A stretch of DNA of 12,514 nt from Desulfobacteraceae bacterium (GTDB lineage: Bacteria; Desulfobacterota; Desulfobacteria; Desulfobacterales; DAOWNP01). The stretch spans positions 1 to 12,514 of the forward strand of contig DAOWNP010000031.1 in assembly GCA_030642545.1 (NCBI GenBank), written 5' to 3'. Below, piece after piece: positions 5,413 through 12,514 of this stretch; position 1 is the first letter of the stretch; every line of letters starts with the position of its first letter. A model generated the notes under the pieces. That model did no database searches. It was not told where the DNA came from and saw nothing but the letters and a program-made list of their open reading frames with translations. The position numbers and the translations under genes are program-made.

Positions 5413-8310
5413 TTATAATTGAGACTCCACAAGTATCAAAGCAGATTTTAAAATATCAAGATATTTTTTTGATAGAAAGTCGATTCCATCTTTTGTGATT
5501 AATGAATAATCTTCTTTTATATCTTTTGGCCAGTCAAGTTTTTCAGGATGAAATGCAGAACCTGTCATAACATTATTTAACCAATATCTATTTGATTCTA
5601 ACATATCCTTAATAGATGTTAAAATAGGACCTGTTGCAAGTTTTAATTCATCTTCATTAATACCGGATAAAAAAACAGATGAAATTATATTGTTTAGTTT
5701 GTTTATAACCATATCTGTTTTTTCAGGGGTAGTAGAAACAACTATTTTAAGTACTCCATATTCTTTATATCCTTTTGATGGTTTATTGTAGACATAGGTA
5801 GAGTAGGCAGCTCCAAGCTTTTCTCTTATTTCAAGCCTTATCCGTTCAGATAGTATCTGAGATAAAATCATAAGCCTTCTTGTCTTTTTTATATTCCAGT
5901 ATTCATCTGTGGCAAAAGCTATATAAACGATACTTTTATTTATTTTTGTAGGTACCTTAATGTTTAATTTTTTGCCTGTTGGAAATAGTGGTGAAAGTTC
6001 CTGATGTTTTACAAAGCCTCTCTTTTTTTTCTCAATAGAGCCGAAATAAATGGAGCAAAGATGGATAATATCAGGAATATTGCAATCTCCTATTACAGAT
6101 ATTTCCAACTGATTTTCACTCAATGCTTTTTTGATATATTTTTTTATATCATCTATGGTGATATTATTGAATTTGTCAATTGGTGGAATGCCGAATCTTA
6201 AATCTCCTCCAGCAAGAAAGGAATTACCGTGAAGAGTCATTGCCCCTTCTGTTTTTTTTGACAGAGTTGTTATCATTTTTTTGATTTTAATTTTGGCAAG
6301 CTCATAAGCTTGAATATTTATACCCTGATCTATAACATGAGTATAGAGTAGTTGAAAAAGAGTTTCAATATCATCAGACGCAGTAACTCCATTGTATTCA
6401 AACCTGTTTTCTTTTATATTAAAAGAAACAGACACATTTTTACCGGAAAGAGCTTTTAAAATATCATCTTTTATATATTTTCCTAATCCACTTCCATTAA
6501 CCACAGCCTCAGAAAATATAGCCAGGCCTGGTTTATCTTTTGGTTCTTCAATTTTGCCATGACCAAAGGCTATATTTATCAATATCTTGTTTTTCTCAAA
6601 ATCAGTTTTTTTGATATTAAGTTTTATACCATTTTCAAAATCTAAAGAGACAATCCCAATACCTTTATGTTCTGTTCTTTTTATAACTACCCCTTCTTTT
6701 TTATCAGGAGTCAGATATGGAAATTTAATGAATTTATTATCAGTGTAGGGAGCAATCTTTATAGTTTTACTTTTTGTATACATTTTCAAGATCTGTTTTT
6801 CAGGGGTGGTATTTTGTTTGTTTAAATCAATATTGCCTGTCACAGTAATAAGCCTGTGGGAAGGAAGCCAGATTTTAACAAATTCTGAATTGATTGTTTC
6901 TAATGATACACTATTTATCATAGGTTCATAAAGAAGTTTTTCCTGATCAGGAGACATAAATATTTTATTATTATTATAATGATTAATCAGGCTTCTTGCT
7001 AACGCACTGCTTTCTCTTGTGGATGCAGTTTTGGCAGCATTTGTGATGCTTGCCATATAATCTTTTTTTACTCTTTTGAGCTCTGATTCAGTAAATCCGT
7101 ATTTAAGGGCACTTCTTAATGTATTTTCCAGCAGTGTTAAAGTTTCCTGCGTTTTTTCAGGTAAACATCTTGCTGAAATTGCTCCATAAGCTATATCTTT
7201 AAAAAATATACCAGAAAAAATTGAAGCTGATGTAACAGGAGCATTGCCTTTTCCAATTAAAGAGCTGAACCTGTTATTTATAATAGAACATGCCATATCC
7301 TGGTAAAGCTCTGTTTTTCGCTGGTTTTTTGTTTCAACCCCTTTTTTGTAGTCAGTTACAACACAAATACTTACTTTTGTATCTCCTGCCTCATTTTCAT
7401 AATGATAAAATGGTTTAATACCTTTATGATTTATTTTTCCTGATTTTTTTTTAATACAAACTGCTTGTTTTCTCGGAGATAGATCAGAAAATCTCTCTTT
7501 GATTATTTTTGATGCAAGGTTTGTGTCAAAATCTCCAACTAAAACAAGAGACATATTTTCTGGTCTGTACCATGTATCATAAAAAAGTCTAAGATCATCT
7601 GTTCCTATAGTTTTTATTATTTTTTCTAAACCTATGGGAAGTCGCCTGGTAAGACGAGATCCCTGAAGTTCAAATTTAAGTACAGCAACAAAAGTTCTGT
7701 AAGAAGCAGAATCTCTTAATCTTTTTTCTTCTAAGATAACATTTCTTTCTCGATCTGCTTCTGATTGGAGAAGGAGAGCCCCTTGTGCATAATCGTGCAT
7801 AACAAGAAGCCCTTTATCAAGGTTCTCCTGCATGCCATCTGGTAAAAACAGGTCGTATACAGTTTCATTAAAACCTGTATGAGCATTGGTATCGCCGCCA
7901 AAATTCATTCCTAATTTTTGAAAGTATTTAATTAATTCTCCTGGTTTAAAATGAGTTGAACCGCAAAAAAGCATATGTTCTAAAAAATGGGCGATGCCTT
8001 GCTGATTGTCATTTTCATTTAATGAGCCGGTATTTACATTAAGATGCATACTTACCCTGTCTTTTGGGTTGCTGTTTTTCATTAAAATGTATTTAAAACC
8101 ATTGGGAAGAGTTTTGTATATAACACTTTTATCATAATCAAGGTTGGTTTTATCTTTTGGCCATAGCACACTGTAACTGTTAAAGGAGTTACAGGCTGTT
8201 TTATTATTAGAATATCCGGTATCTGAGGCAATTGATGATAAAACTAAAAATTGTGTAAAAAGCAAAAAAAACAATAAAGCTAAAAGATTTTTTATTTTCA
8301 GGGTATACAT
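5413..8310 (-). CDS. Exported M16 family zinc metallopeptidase (pitrilysin-like)
   Basis: 965 residues, close to the length of pitrilysin. The ATG follows aaggag at 8 nt. Residues 1-29 form a Sec signal peptide (cleavage near SSIAS), so the enzyme should be periplasmic. The inverted zinc motif HFLEH lies at 108-112: His108 and His112 bind zinc and Glu111 is the catalytic base. The third ligand is expected in ERNVILEE, at Glu194 or Glu195, at the family's usual distance. The order is an active N-terminal M16 domain (about 64-215), M16_C (about 235-425), an inactive M16-like half lacking HxxEH (about 555-690), and a second M16_C (about 715-890). The latter carries REKLGAAYS at 829-837, the substrate-closing Arg/Tyr motif of the family. 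Such clamshell enzymes degrade short peptides. The substrate here is unknown. It may be transcribed with the downstream TPR gene. Confidence 0.92.
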   Translation of the reverse strand: MYTLKIKNLLALLFFLLFTQFLVLSSIASDTGYSNNKTACNSFNSYSVLWPKDKTNLDYDKSVIYKTLPNGFKYILMKNSNPKDRVSMHLNVNTGSLNENDNQQGIAHFLEHMLFCGSTHFKPGELIKYFQKLGMNFGGDTNAHTGFNETVYDLFLPDGMQENLDKGLLVMHDYAQGALLLQSEADRERNVILEEKRLRDSASYRTFVAVLKFELQGSRLTRRLPIGLEKIIKTIGTDDLRLFYDTWYRPENMSLVLVGDFDTNLASKIIKERFSDLSPRKQAVCIKKKSGKINHKGIKPFYHYENEAGDTKVSICVVTDYKKGVETKNQRKTELYQDMACSIINNRFSSLIGKGNAPVTSASIFSGIFFKDIAYGAISARCLPEKTQETLTLLENTLRSALKYGFTESELKRVKKDYMASITNAAKTASTRESSALARSLINHYNNNKIFMSPDQEKLLYEPMINSVSLETINSEFVKIWLPSHRLITVTGNIDLNKQNTTPEKQILKMYTKSKTIKIAPYTDNKFIKFPYLTPDKKEGVVIKRTEHKGIGIVSLDFENGIKLNIKKTDFEKNKILINIAFGHGKIEEPKDKPGLAIFSEAVVNGSGLGKYIKDDILKALSGKNVSVSFNIKENRFEYNGVTASDDIETLFQLLYTHVIDQGINIQAYELAKIKIKKMITTLSKKTEGAMTLHGNSFLAGGDLRFGIPPIDKFNNITIDDIKKYIKKALSENQLEISVIGDCNIPDIIHLCSIYFGSIEKKKRGFVKHQELSPLFPTGKKLNIKVPTKINKSIVYIAFATDEYWNIKKTRRLMILSQILSERIRLEIREKLGAAYSTYVYNKPSKGYKEYGVLKIVVSTTPEKTDMVINKLNNIISSVFLSGINEDELKLATGPILTSIKDMLESNRYWLNNVMTGSAFHPEKLDWPKDIKEDYSLITKDGIDFLSKKYLDILKSALILVESQL

Positions 8311-8370
8311 CTGGATTTCTCCTTGTGAGTAGTATGCTCAAATTGTGAATTAAGTCTGTTGTATTTACCT

Positions 8371-8389
8371 CGCCAGGCGGATGCAAAAC
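8371..8389 (-). repeat. REP-like motif, copy A (inverted)
   Basis: Read on the minus strand this begins gttttgcatccgcctg, identical over 16 nt to 8793-8808. The local cgccaggcg is itself a short palindrome. Confidence 0.5.
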
Positions 8390-8417
8390 GCCAATTTATC
8401 CAATTTCTGTGTTGAAA

Positions 8418-8470
8418 AATTGATTTTGATCCGGAAAATACAACGGCGTATGCCTGTGGTCAAAATAATT
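8418..8470. repeat. Imperfect stem-loop in the divergent intergenic region
   Basis: aattgattttga (8418-8429) pairs with tcaaaataatt (8460-8470), leaving one base bulged. The loop also contains cggaaaat (8432-8439), which can alternatively pair with attttccg (8468-8475). This part of the spacer is richer in G and C than its surroundings. It does not code for a recognisable protein and may be a repeat remnant. Confidence 0.35.
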
Positions 8471-8502
8471 TTCCGCCTTGAACTTGATGAAATCTGCATT
8501 CC

Positions 8503-8517
8503 GCATGCGCCTGTCGA
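8503..8517 (+). repeat. REP-like motif, copy B
   Basis: gcatgcgcctgtcga differs by one base from the first part of copy C (8798-8812). The second half of the palindrome is absent. Confidence 0.4.
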
Positions 8518-8663
8518 TTTTATTTATTTTTTATAAAAGTTTGAATGTCTGTCAAACATTTTTACAGATTACATCAAAAAAAATATTTTTACAAATAAGA
8601 AATGAGGGAGTCATTATGTTGCCAGTCATGGTATATTCTTTTTGTATATATTGGAAAAGTTCT

Positions 8664-8692
8664 TTGACTTCAATCATACCCTCAATTATAAT
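8664..8692 (+). promoter_or_regulatory. Candidate sigma70 promoter for purL-purQ
   Basis: TTGACT (8664-8669), a 17-nt spacer and a perfect TATAAT (8687-8692) make a near-consensus promoter pointing at purL. The predicted start near 8699 gives a leader of about 165 nt, which contains two inverted repeats (8751-8773 and 8798-8823). No known purine riboswitch pattern was recognised in the leader. Confidence 0.7.
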
Positions 8693-8716
8693 TTATATTT
8701 TTATATGAAAATGATG

Positions 8717-8740
8717 AATTATGAATGGTAAATTATGAAT
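8717..8740 (+). repeat. Short direct repeat in the purL leader
   Basis: aattatgaat occurs at 8717-8726 and again at 8731-8740, a 14-nt period. This is low-complexity AT-rich sequence with no evident function. Confidence 0.45.
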
Positions 8741-8750
8741 TAAGGAATTC

Positions 8751-8773
8751 TACTAATTTATAATTTATTAGTA
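8751..8773 (+). repeat. AT-rich hairpin in the purL leader
   Basis: tactaat (8751-8757) and attagta (8767-8773) are perfect inverted arms around a 9-nt loop. It lies within the predicted transcribed leader, but the stem is weak. Confidence 0.35.
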
Positions 8774-8792
8774 AGCGTTATTTCATTTTTAT

Positions 8793-8823
8793 GTTTTGCA
8801 TCCGCCTGTCGACAGGCGAATGC
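8793..8823. repeat. REP-like palindrome, copy C
   Basis: cgcctgtcgacaggcg (8803-8818) is a perfect 16-nt palindrome, extended to 8798-8823 (gcat...atgc ends) with one mismatched pair. It starts GC-rich in an AT-rich leader, 43 bp before the purL start. It is the most complete of three related motifs in this spacer. Confidence 0.6.
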
Positions 8824-8865
8824 TACTTAGTAGATTTTCCCTTAACATGAAAGAGAAAAAGAATT

Positions 8866-11859
8866 ATGCCTTATAGATTAGAAATAGCGTTAAAACAAAA
8901 GCTTACTGATCCGGATGGAAACAGGATTTGCCGCAAGGCTGCAGATTATTTAAATATTAAAATAGATTCAGTTCGTAAAATAGATATTATAACAATAGAT
9001 GCTGATTTTTCAGATGACCAGTTAAAAACAGTAAAGGAGGGGATTTTTACAAATCCTGTTACCCAGTTTTCTTCGTATAACCCTTTGTCTGTAGCTTTTG
9101 ACTGGATAGTTTTTGTGGGATTCAAGCCTGGTGTAAAAGATAATCCTGCAAGCACTGCAATAGAGGCTATAGAAGATGTGCTGCGTATAAAATTTGGTGA
9201 TGATCAGGCAGTTTATACAGCAAAAAGATACTGTTTTACAGGGTCTGATTTAAATAGAGATGATATAGAGAATATAACAAAAGAGCTTCTTGCAAATGAT
9301 ATTATTCAGCAATGGAAGATTTTTTCATCAAAAGAGTGGGACGAGAAAAAAGGTGTTGGTTATATTTTGCCCAAGGTTGTTTTAAATCATGAACCTGTTG
9401 TAAGTATAATATCCATAAAAACTGATGAAAGTCTGGAAAAAACCAGTATAGAGAGAAATCTTGCTTTAAATCCAAATGATATTCCAACCATAAGGTCTTA
9501 TTTTTTAGATAAAGATGTGATAAAAGAACGTTTGAAAAACGGGCTTTCGGATCCAACAGATATTGAACTTGAATATATATCTCAGAGCAGAAGTGATCAC
9601 TGTAATCATAATACATTTTGCGGGAAATTTTTTTATAAAGATCTGTTTTCAAATGAGGAAGAGGTTATAGACAGCCTTTTTGATACCTATATAAAAAACC
9701 CTACTTTACTGTTAAAAGAAAAAAAAGAGTGGATTGTATCAGTCTTGTGGGATAATGCCGGGGTGGGCAAATTTGACAGTAATCATAATTATGTAATAAC
9801 AGGTGAGACTCATAATTCTCCGTCTAATATGGAGGCTTATGGAGGAGCTATAACAGGTATTGTAGGAGTATACAGAGATCCGCTGGGTACAGGCAAAGGT
9901 TCAAAGCTTGTTATGGGTGGTTATGGGTTTTGTACAGGTGACAGGGATTACAGAGGCGATCTGTCTCCAAAATTGCACCCAAGACGTCTTTTGGATGGAA
10001 TAATAGAAGGTGTTAAGGACGGCGGTAATAAAAGTGGTATTCCCACAACATTTGGCCAGGTTTTGTTTGATTTTGGATATATGGGAAAGAGCCTTGTTTT
10101 TGTTACAGCAGTTGGAATTATGCCATCTGCTTTAAATGGAGAACCAGCTGATAAAAAAGTTACATCCCCTGGAGATCTTATTATTATGTGCGGGGGAAGG
10201 GTTGGTAAAGATGGAATCCATGGGGTTACAGCTTCCTCTGAATCATTTTCTGAAAACACTCCGGCAGGTCATGTTCAAATAGGAGATCCATATACCCAGA
10301 AAAAAATGCATGATTTTATTATAGAGGCGAGAGATCTTGGTTTAATCTCTTTTATTACAGATAATGGAGGAGGCGGGCTTTCCTCATCTATTGGTGAATC
10401 AGCAGAATTTTCAGGAGGCTGCATAGTAGATCTTGAGAAGGTTCCTTTAAAATATGACGGGCTTGATCAATGGGAAATATGGATTTCAGAGTCTCAGGAA
10501 AGAATGACTGTTGCTATATCACCATCTGTTTGTAAACAGTTTATGGAGCTTTCTGAAAAACATGCTGTTACGAGTACTGTAATAGGAGTTTATACTGATT
10601 CAGGCAAACTTCATATAAAATATAATAATGATACATGTGCGTATGTTAATCTTGATCTGATAAAGTCAGGTTTCCCACAGTGGGAGTTTGATGCTGTCTG
10701 GATTCCGCCTGAGATGCGGGGTATGTACGAACCTGTTACAGGAGAGCCGGAAGATTATAATAAACTTCTATTAGATATTCTTTCACGTCCTAATATTTGT
10801 TCAAAGGAGTGGATAACAGTTCAGTATGATCATGAAGTTCAGGGTACAAGTGTAATAAAGCCTCTTGTGGGGGAAGATCATGATGTATACAGTGATGCTT
10901 CGGTAATACGACCTGTTTTAGATTCTAACAAAGGACTTGCTTTTTCCCAGGCTATTTTACCTTTTTATTCAAAAATTGATGCATATCATATGACTTCAAA
11001 TACCATAGATGAAGCGGTAAGGAGAATAATTGCAGTTGGTGGTGATTTTGAGCATATAGGAGGTGTTGATAATTTTTGCTGGCCGGGAATAGCCTGTGAT
11101 TCTTGTAATAACCCTGATGGTAAATTTAAAGCAGCCCAGCTTGTTCGTTCATGTAAAGCATTAAAAGATATGTGCATGGCTTATGAAATTCCTCTTTTGT
11201 CTGGAAAAGACAGTATGTATGTTGATGGACATTTAACAGGACCTTTTGGAGAGACAAGAAAAGTTTCAGCCCTTGAAACAATGCAGTTCTCAGCCATATC
11301 TGTTGTAAAAGATATTGAAAAATGTGTGACAATGGATGCTAAAATTGCAGGTGATTTTGTATATATACTTGGTGAAACCAGGAATGAACTTGGAGGCTCT
11401 GAATATTACCAGAGAATGGGGTATGTTGGTTTGAATGTTCCGGTTGTTGATTTAAAAGAGAATCTTAAGTGCTATAAAACATTAAATCAGGCTATAGATG
11501 AGGCTCTTGTGGCATCTGTGCATGGTATCTATCGGGGAGGATTTGCTGTTCATCTTGCTATGGTTGCCATGGGCGGAAACCTTGGAATAGAATGTAATTT
11601 AAAAGATATTCCGCAAAAAAGTGATTTGTCGCCTGATAGACTACTTTTTTCTGAATCAGCAGGTAGATTTATTGTAACAGTAGATAGTAAAAACAGGGGA
11701 AAATTTGAAAAATTATTTAAAGACGTTATATTTGCATGTGTGGGCAATGTTACATTGTCAAAAAAGCTAATAATTAAAAATGGTGATAAAACTGTAGTAT
11801 CTACTGAAATCAAAGAATTAAAGTCAGCATATAAGCGTCTTTTTGGGAGTTTAATATGA
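8866..11859 (+). CDS. purL: Phosphoribosylformylglycinamidine synthase, PurL subunit with PurS-like N-terminus
   Basis: 997 residues. This subunit catalyses the ATP-dependent conversion of FGAR to FGAM in purine synthesis, using ammonia supplied by PurQ. Residues 1 to about 165 are PurS-like. The helical linker has the family signature ISQSRSDHCNH (238-248; usually SEHC). The first catalytic half contains GETHNSP (313-319; usually ETHNHP), GGRVGKDGIHG (443-453), DNGGGGLSSS (499-508) and ESQERM (542-547). The second half has LLSGKDSM (777-784) and ends near SESAGRF (929-935). The usual HDxSDGG of the second half reads HGIYRGG (886-892). The protein is much longer than the roughly 740-residue small PurL but lacks the C-terminal glutaminase of the 1295-residue E. 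coli enzyme; that activity is encoded by the next gene. The SD is weak (aagagaaaaag). A strong promoter lies about 200 bp upstream. Confidence 0.95.
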   Translation: MPYRLEIALKQKLTDPDGNRICRKAADYLNIKIDSVRKIDIITIDADFSDDQLKTVKEGIFTNPVTQFSSYNPLSVAFDWIVFVGFKPGVKDNPASTAIEAIEDVLRIKFGDDQAVYTAKRYCFTGSDLNRDDIENITKELLANDIIQQWKIFSSKEWDEKKGVGYILPKVVLNHEPVVSIISIKTDESLEKTSIERNLALNPNDIPTIRSYFLDKDVIKERLKNGLSDPTDIELEYISQSRSDHCNHNTFCGKFFYKDLFSNEEEVIDSLFDTYIKNPTLLLKEKKEWIVSVLWDNAGVGKFDSNHNYVITGETHNSPSNMEAYGGAITGIVGVYRDPLGTGKGSKLVMGGYGFCTGDRDYRGDLSPKLHPRRLLDGIIEGVKDGGNKSGIPTTFGQVLFDFGYMGKSLVFVTAVGIMPSALNGEPADKKVTSPGDLIIMCGGRVGKDGIHGVTASSESFSENTPAGHVQIGDPYTQKKMHDFIIEARDLGLISFITDNGGGGLSSSIGESAEFSGGCIVDLEKVPLKYDGLDQWEIWISESQERMTVAISPSVCKQFMELSEKHAVTSTVIGVYTDSGKLHIKYNNDTCAYVNLDLIKSGFPQWEFDAVWIPPEMRGMYEPVTGEPEDYNKLLLDILSRPNICSKEWITVQYDHEVQGTSVIKPLVGEDHDVYSDASVIRPVLDSNKGLAFSQAILPFYSKIDAYHMTSNTIDEAVRRIIAVGGDFEHIGGVDNFCWPGIACDSCNNPDGKFKAAQLVRSCKALKDMCMAYEIPLLSGKDSMYVDGHLTGPFGETRKVSALETMQFSAISVVKDIEKCVTMDAKIAGDFVYILGETRNELGGSEYYQRMGYVGLNVPVVDLKENLKCYKTLNQAIDEALVASVHGIYRGGFAVHLAMVAMGGNLGIECNLKDIPQKSDLSPDRLLFSESAGRFIVTVDSKNRGKFEKLFKDVIFACVGNVTLSKKLIIKNGDKTVVSTEIKELKSAYKRLFGSLI

Positions 11860-12514
11860 ACAAAAACAAGGTTAGAGTTCTTATTCTTACAGGATATGGT
11901 TTAAATTGTGATTATGAAACAGCTTTCTCTTTTACGCTTTCTGGTGCAAAAGCCGTAAAAGTTCATATTAATGACTTAATAAATAACAGTGTAAATCTGA
12001 AAAGTTATAATATTATGGTTTTTGGCGGTGGGTTTAGCTGGGGTGATGATCATGGGGCAGGAGTAGTTCAGGCAATCCGCATGAAAACTAATTTAGGTGA
12101 AAAAATACTGGAATTTGTAAATAGCGGCAATCTTGTTTTAGGTATATGTAATGGATTTCAAACATTGGTAAATATGGGACTGCTGCCTGGATTTGATTGT
12201 GATTATACTAAAAGAGAGGTAGCATTAACACATAATGATTGTGGGAATTTCAGAGACCAGTGGGTTCATCTTGCTGTAAATACTGAATCAAAATGTGTTT
12301 TTACAAAAAATATGGATTTTGTTGATTTTCCTGTAAGACATGGTGAAGGAAAATTTTATGCTGAGTCTGATATAATTGATAAAATAGAAGCGAATAATCA
12401 GGTGGTTTTGCGGTATGCACAAAAAGACGGGTCACCATCTTCTCTTAAATTTCCTGAAAACCCCAATGGTTCATTAAATGATATAGCAGGGATATGTGAT
12501 TCTACCGGGAGAAT
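11856..12514 (+). CDS. purQ: Phosphoribosylformylglycinamidine synthase, glutaminase subunit PurQ (3' end outside window)
   Basis: This is a class I glutamine amidotransferase that releases ammonia from glutamine for PurL. The ATG overlaps the purL stop as ATGA, which implies translational coupling. About 219 residues are visible before the edge. VLILTGYGLNCDYE opens the Rossmann-like fold, FGGGFSWGDDHGAG lies at 56-69, and the nucleophile Cys98 sits in GICNGFQ. FPVRHGEGKF (158-167) and the start of NPNGSLNDIAGICD are typical of the family. The catalytic His-Glu pair (PHPE motif) would lie just past the right edge and cannot be checked. The visible part already nearly equals the length of small PurQ (about 227), so the full protein is probably longer and closer to the glutaminase domain of fused PurL. 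Confidence 0.93.
   Translation, partial: MNKNKVRVLILTGYGLNCDYETAFSFTLSGAKAVKVHINDLINNSVNLKSYNIMVFGGGFSWGDDHGAGVVQAIRMKTNLGEKILEFVNSGNLVLGICNGFQTLVNMGLLPGFDCDYTKREVALTHNDCGNFRDQWVHLAVNTESKCVFTKNMDFVDFPVRHGEGKFYAESDIIDKIEANNQVVLRYAQKDGSPSSLKFPENPNGSLNDIAGICDSTGR

Noticed and set aside
8478..8708. 76-codon open frame from a TTG start in the divergent spacer
   Set aside because: It has no ribosome binding site at the TTG, runs through a REP-like motif and the purL promoter, and has no recognisable protein features. Only the shorter ATG form at 8616 is mentioned as a weak possibility.
8699..8865. Purine or PRPP riboswitch in the purL leader
   Set aside because: The leader has hairpins, but I could not find the conserved three-way-junction loop sequences of a purine aptamer, nor any other known aptamer core. 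A covariance-model scan would be decisive.
9302..9652. Antisense open frame of 116 codons inside purL
   Set aside because: It is opposite strongly conserved PurL linker motifs and looks like a codon-bias shadow.

Overview
The window is AT-rich DNA from a Gram-negative bacterium. Signal peptides, an outer-membrane-type lipoprotein and a periplasmic M16 peptidase point to a diderm cell. The PurL/PurQ architecture, the PrsT-like TPR lipoprotein and the FN3 protein with a dockerin-like end all suggest a deltaproteobacterial (Desulfobacterales-like) host. That placement is inferred from protein character and is not proven. No rRNA, tRNA, CRISPR array, integrase or intact insertion sequence was seen.

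Layout. 1-351 (+) is the 3' end of a HEAT-like repeat protein cut by the left edge. 450-1418 (+) encodes a secreted protein with three fibronectin type III-like units, two of them a recent tandem duplication, and a dockerin-like calcium-binding C-terminus. 1421-1539 is a nested inverted repeat between convergent genes. 1549-2700 (-) encodes a two-TM protein with a long cytoplasmic coiled coil and a C-terminal domain resembling the RelE/ParE fold. A 74-bp palindromic MITE-like element (2717-2790), flanked by 9-bp direct repeats, lies just upstream of its start codon. 3000-5279 (-) is a TPR-repeat lipoprotein and 5413-8310 (-) a pitrilysin-like M16 zinc peptidase; both probably act at the cell envelope. 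A sigma70-like promoter between them suggests the TPR gene can be transcribed on its own. 8311-8865 is a 555-bp divergent intergenic region with REP-like palindromes, a stem-loop and a very good sigma70-like promoter (8664-8692) facing purL. 8866-11859 (+) is a 997-residue PurL with a PurS-like N-terminus, coupled by an ATGA overlap to purQ (11856 to the right edge).

The only clear metabolic unit is purL-purQ, which together would make the glutamine-dependent FGAM synthase of purine synthesis. The minus-strand genes look like an envelope group, but no shared pathway can be demonstrated. I found no convincing new multi-gene system. The most unusual items are the membrane-tethered RelE-like coiled-coil protein, the MITE-like element and the FN3 duplication whose conserved core differs only at synonymous sites.
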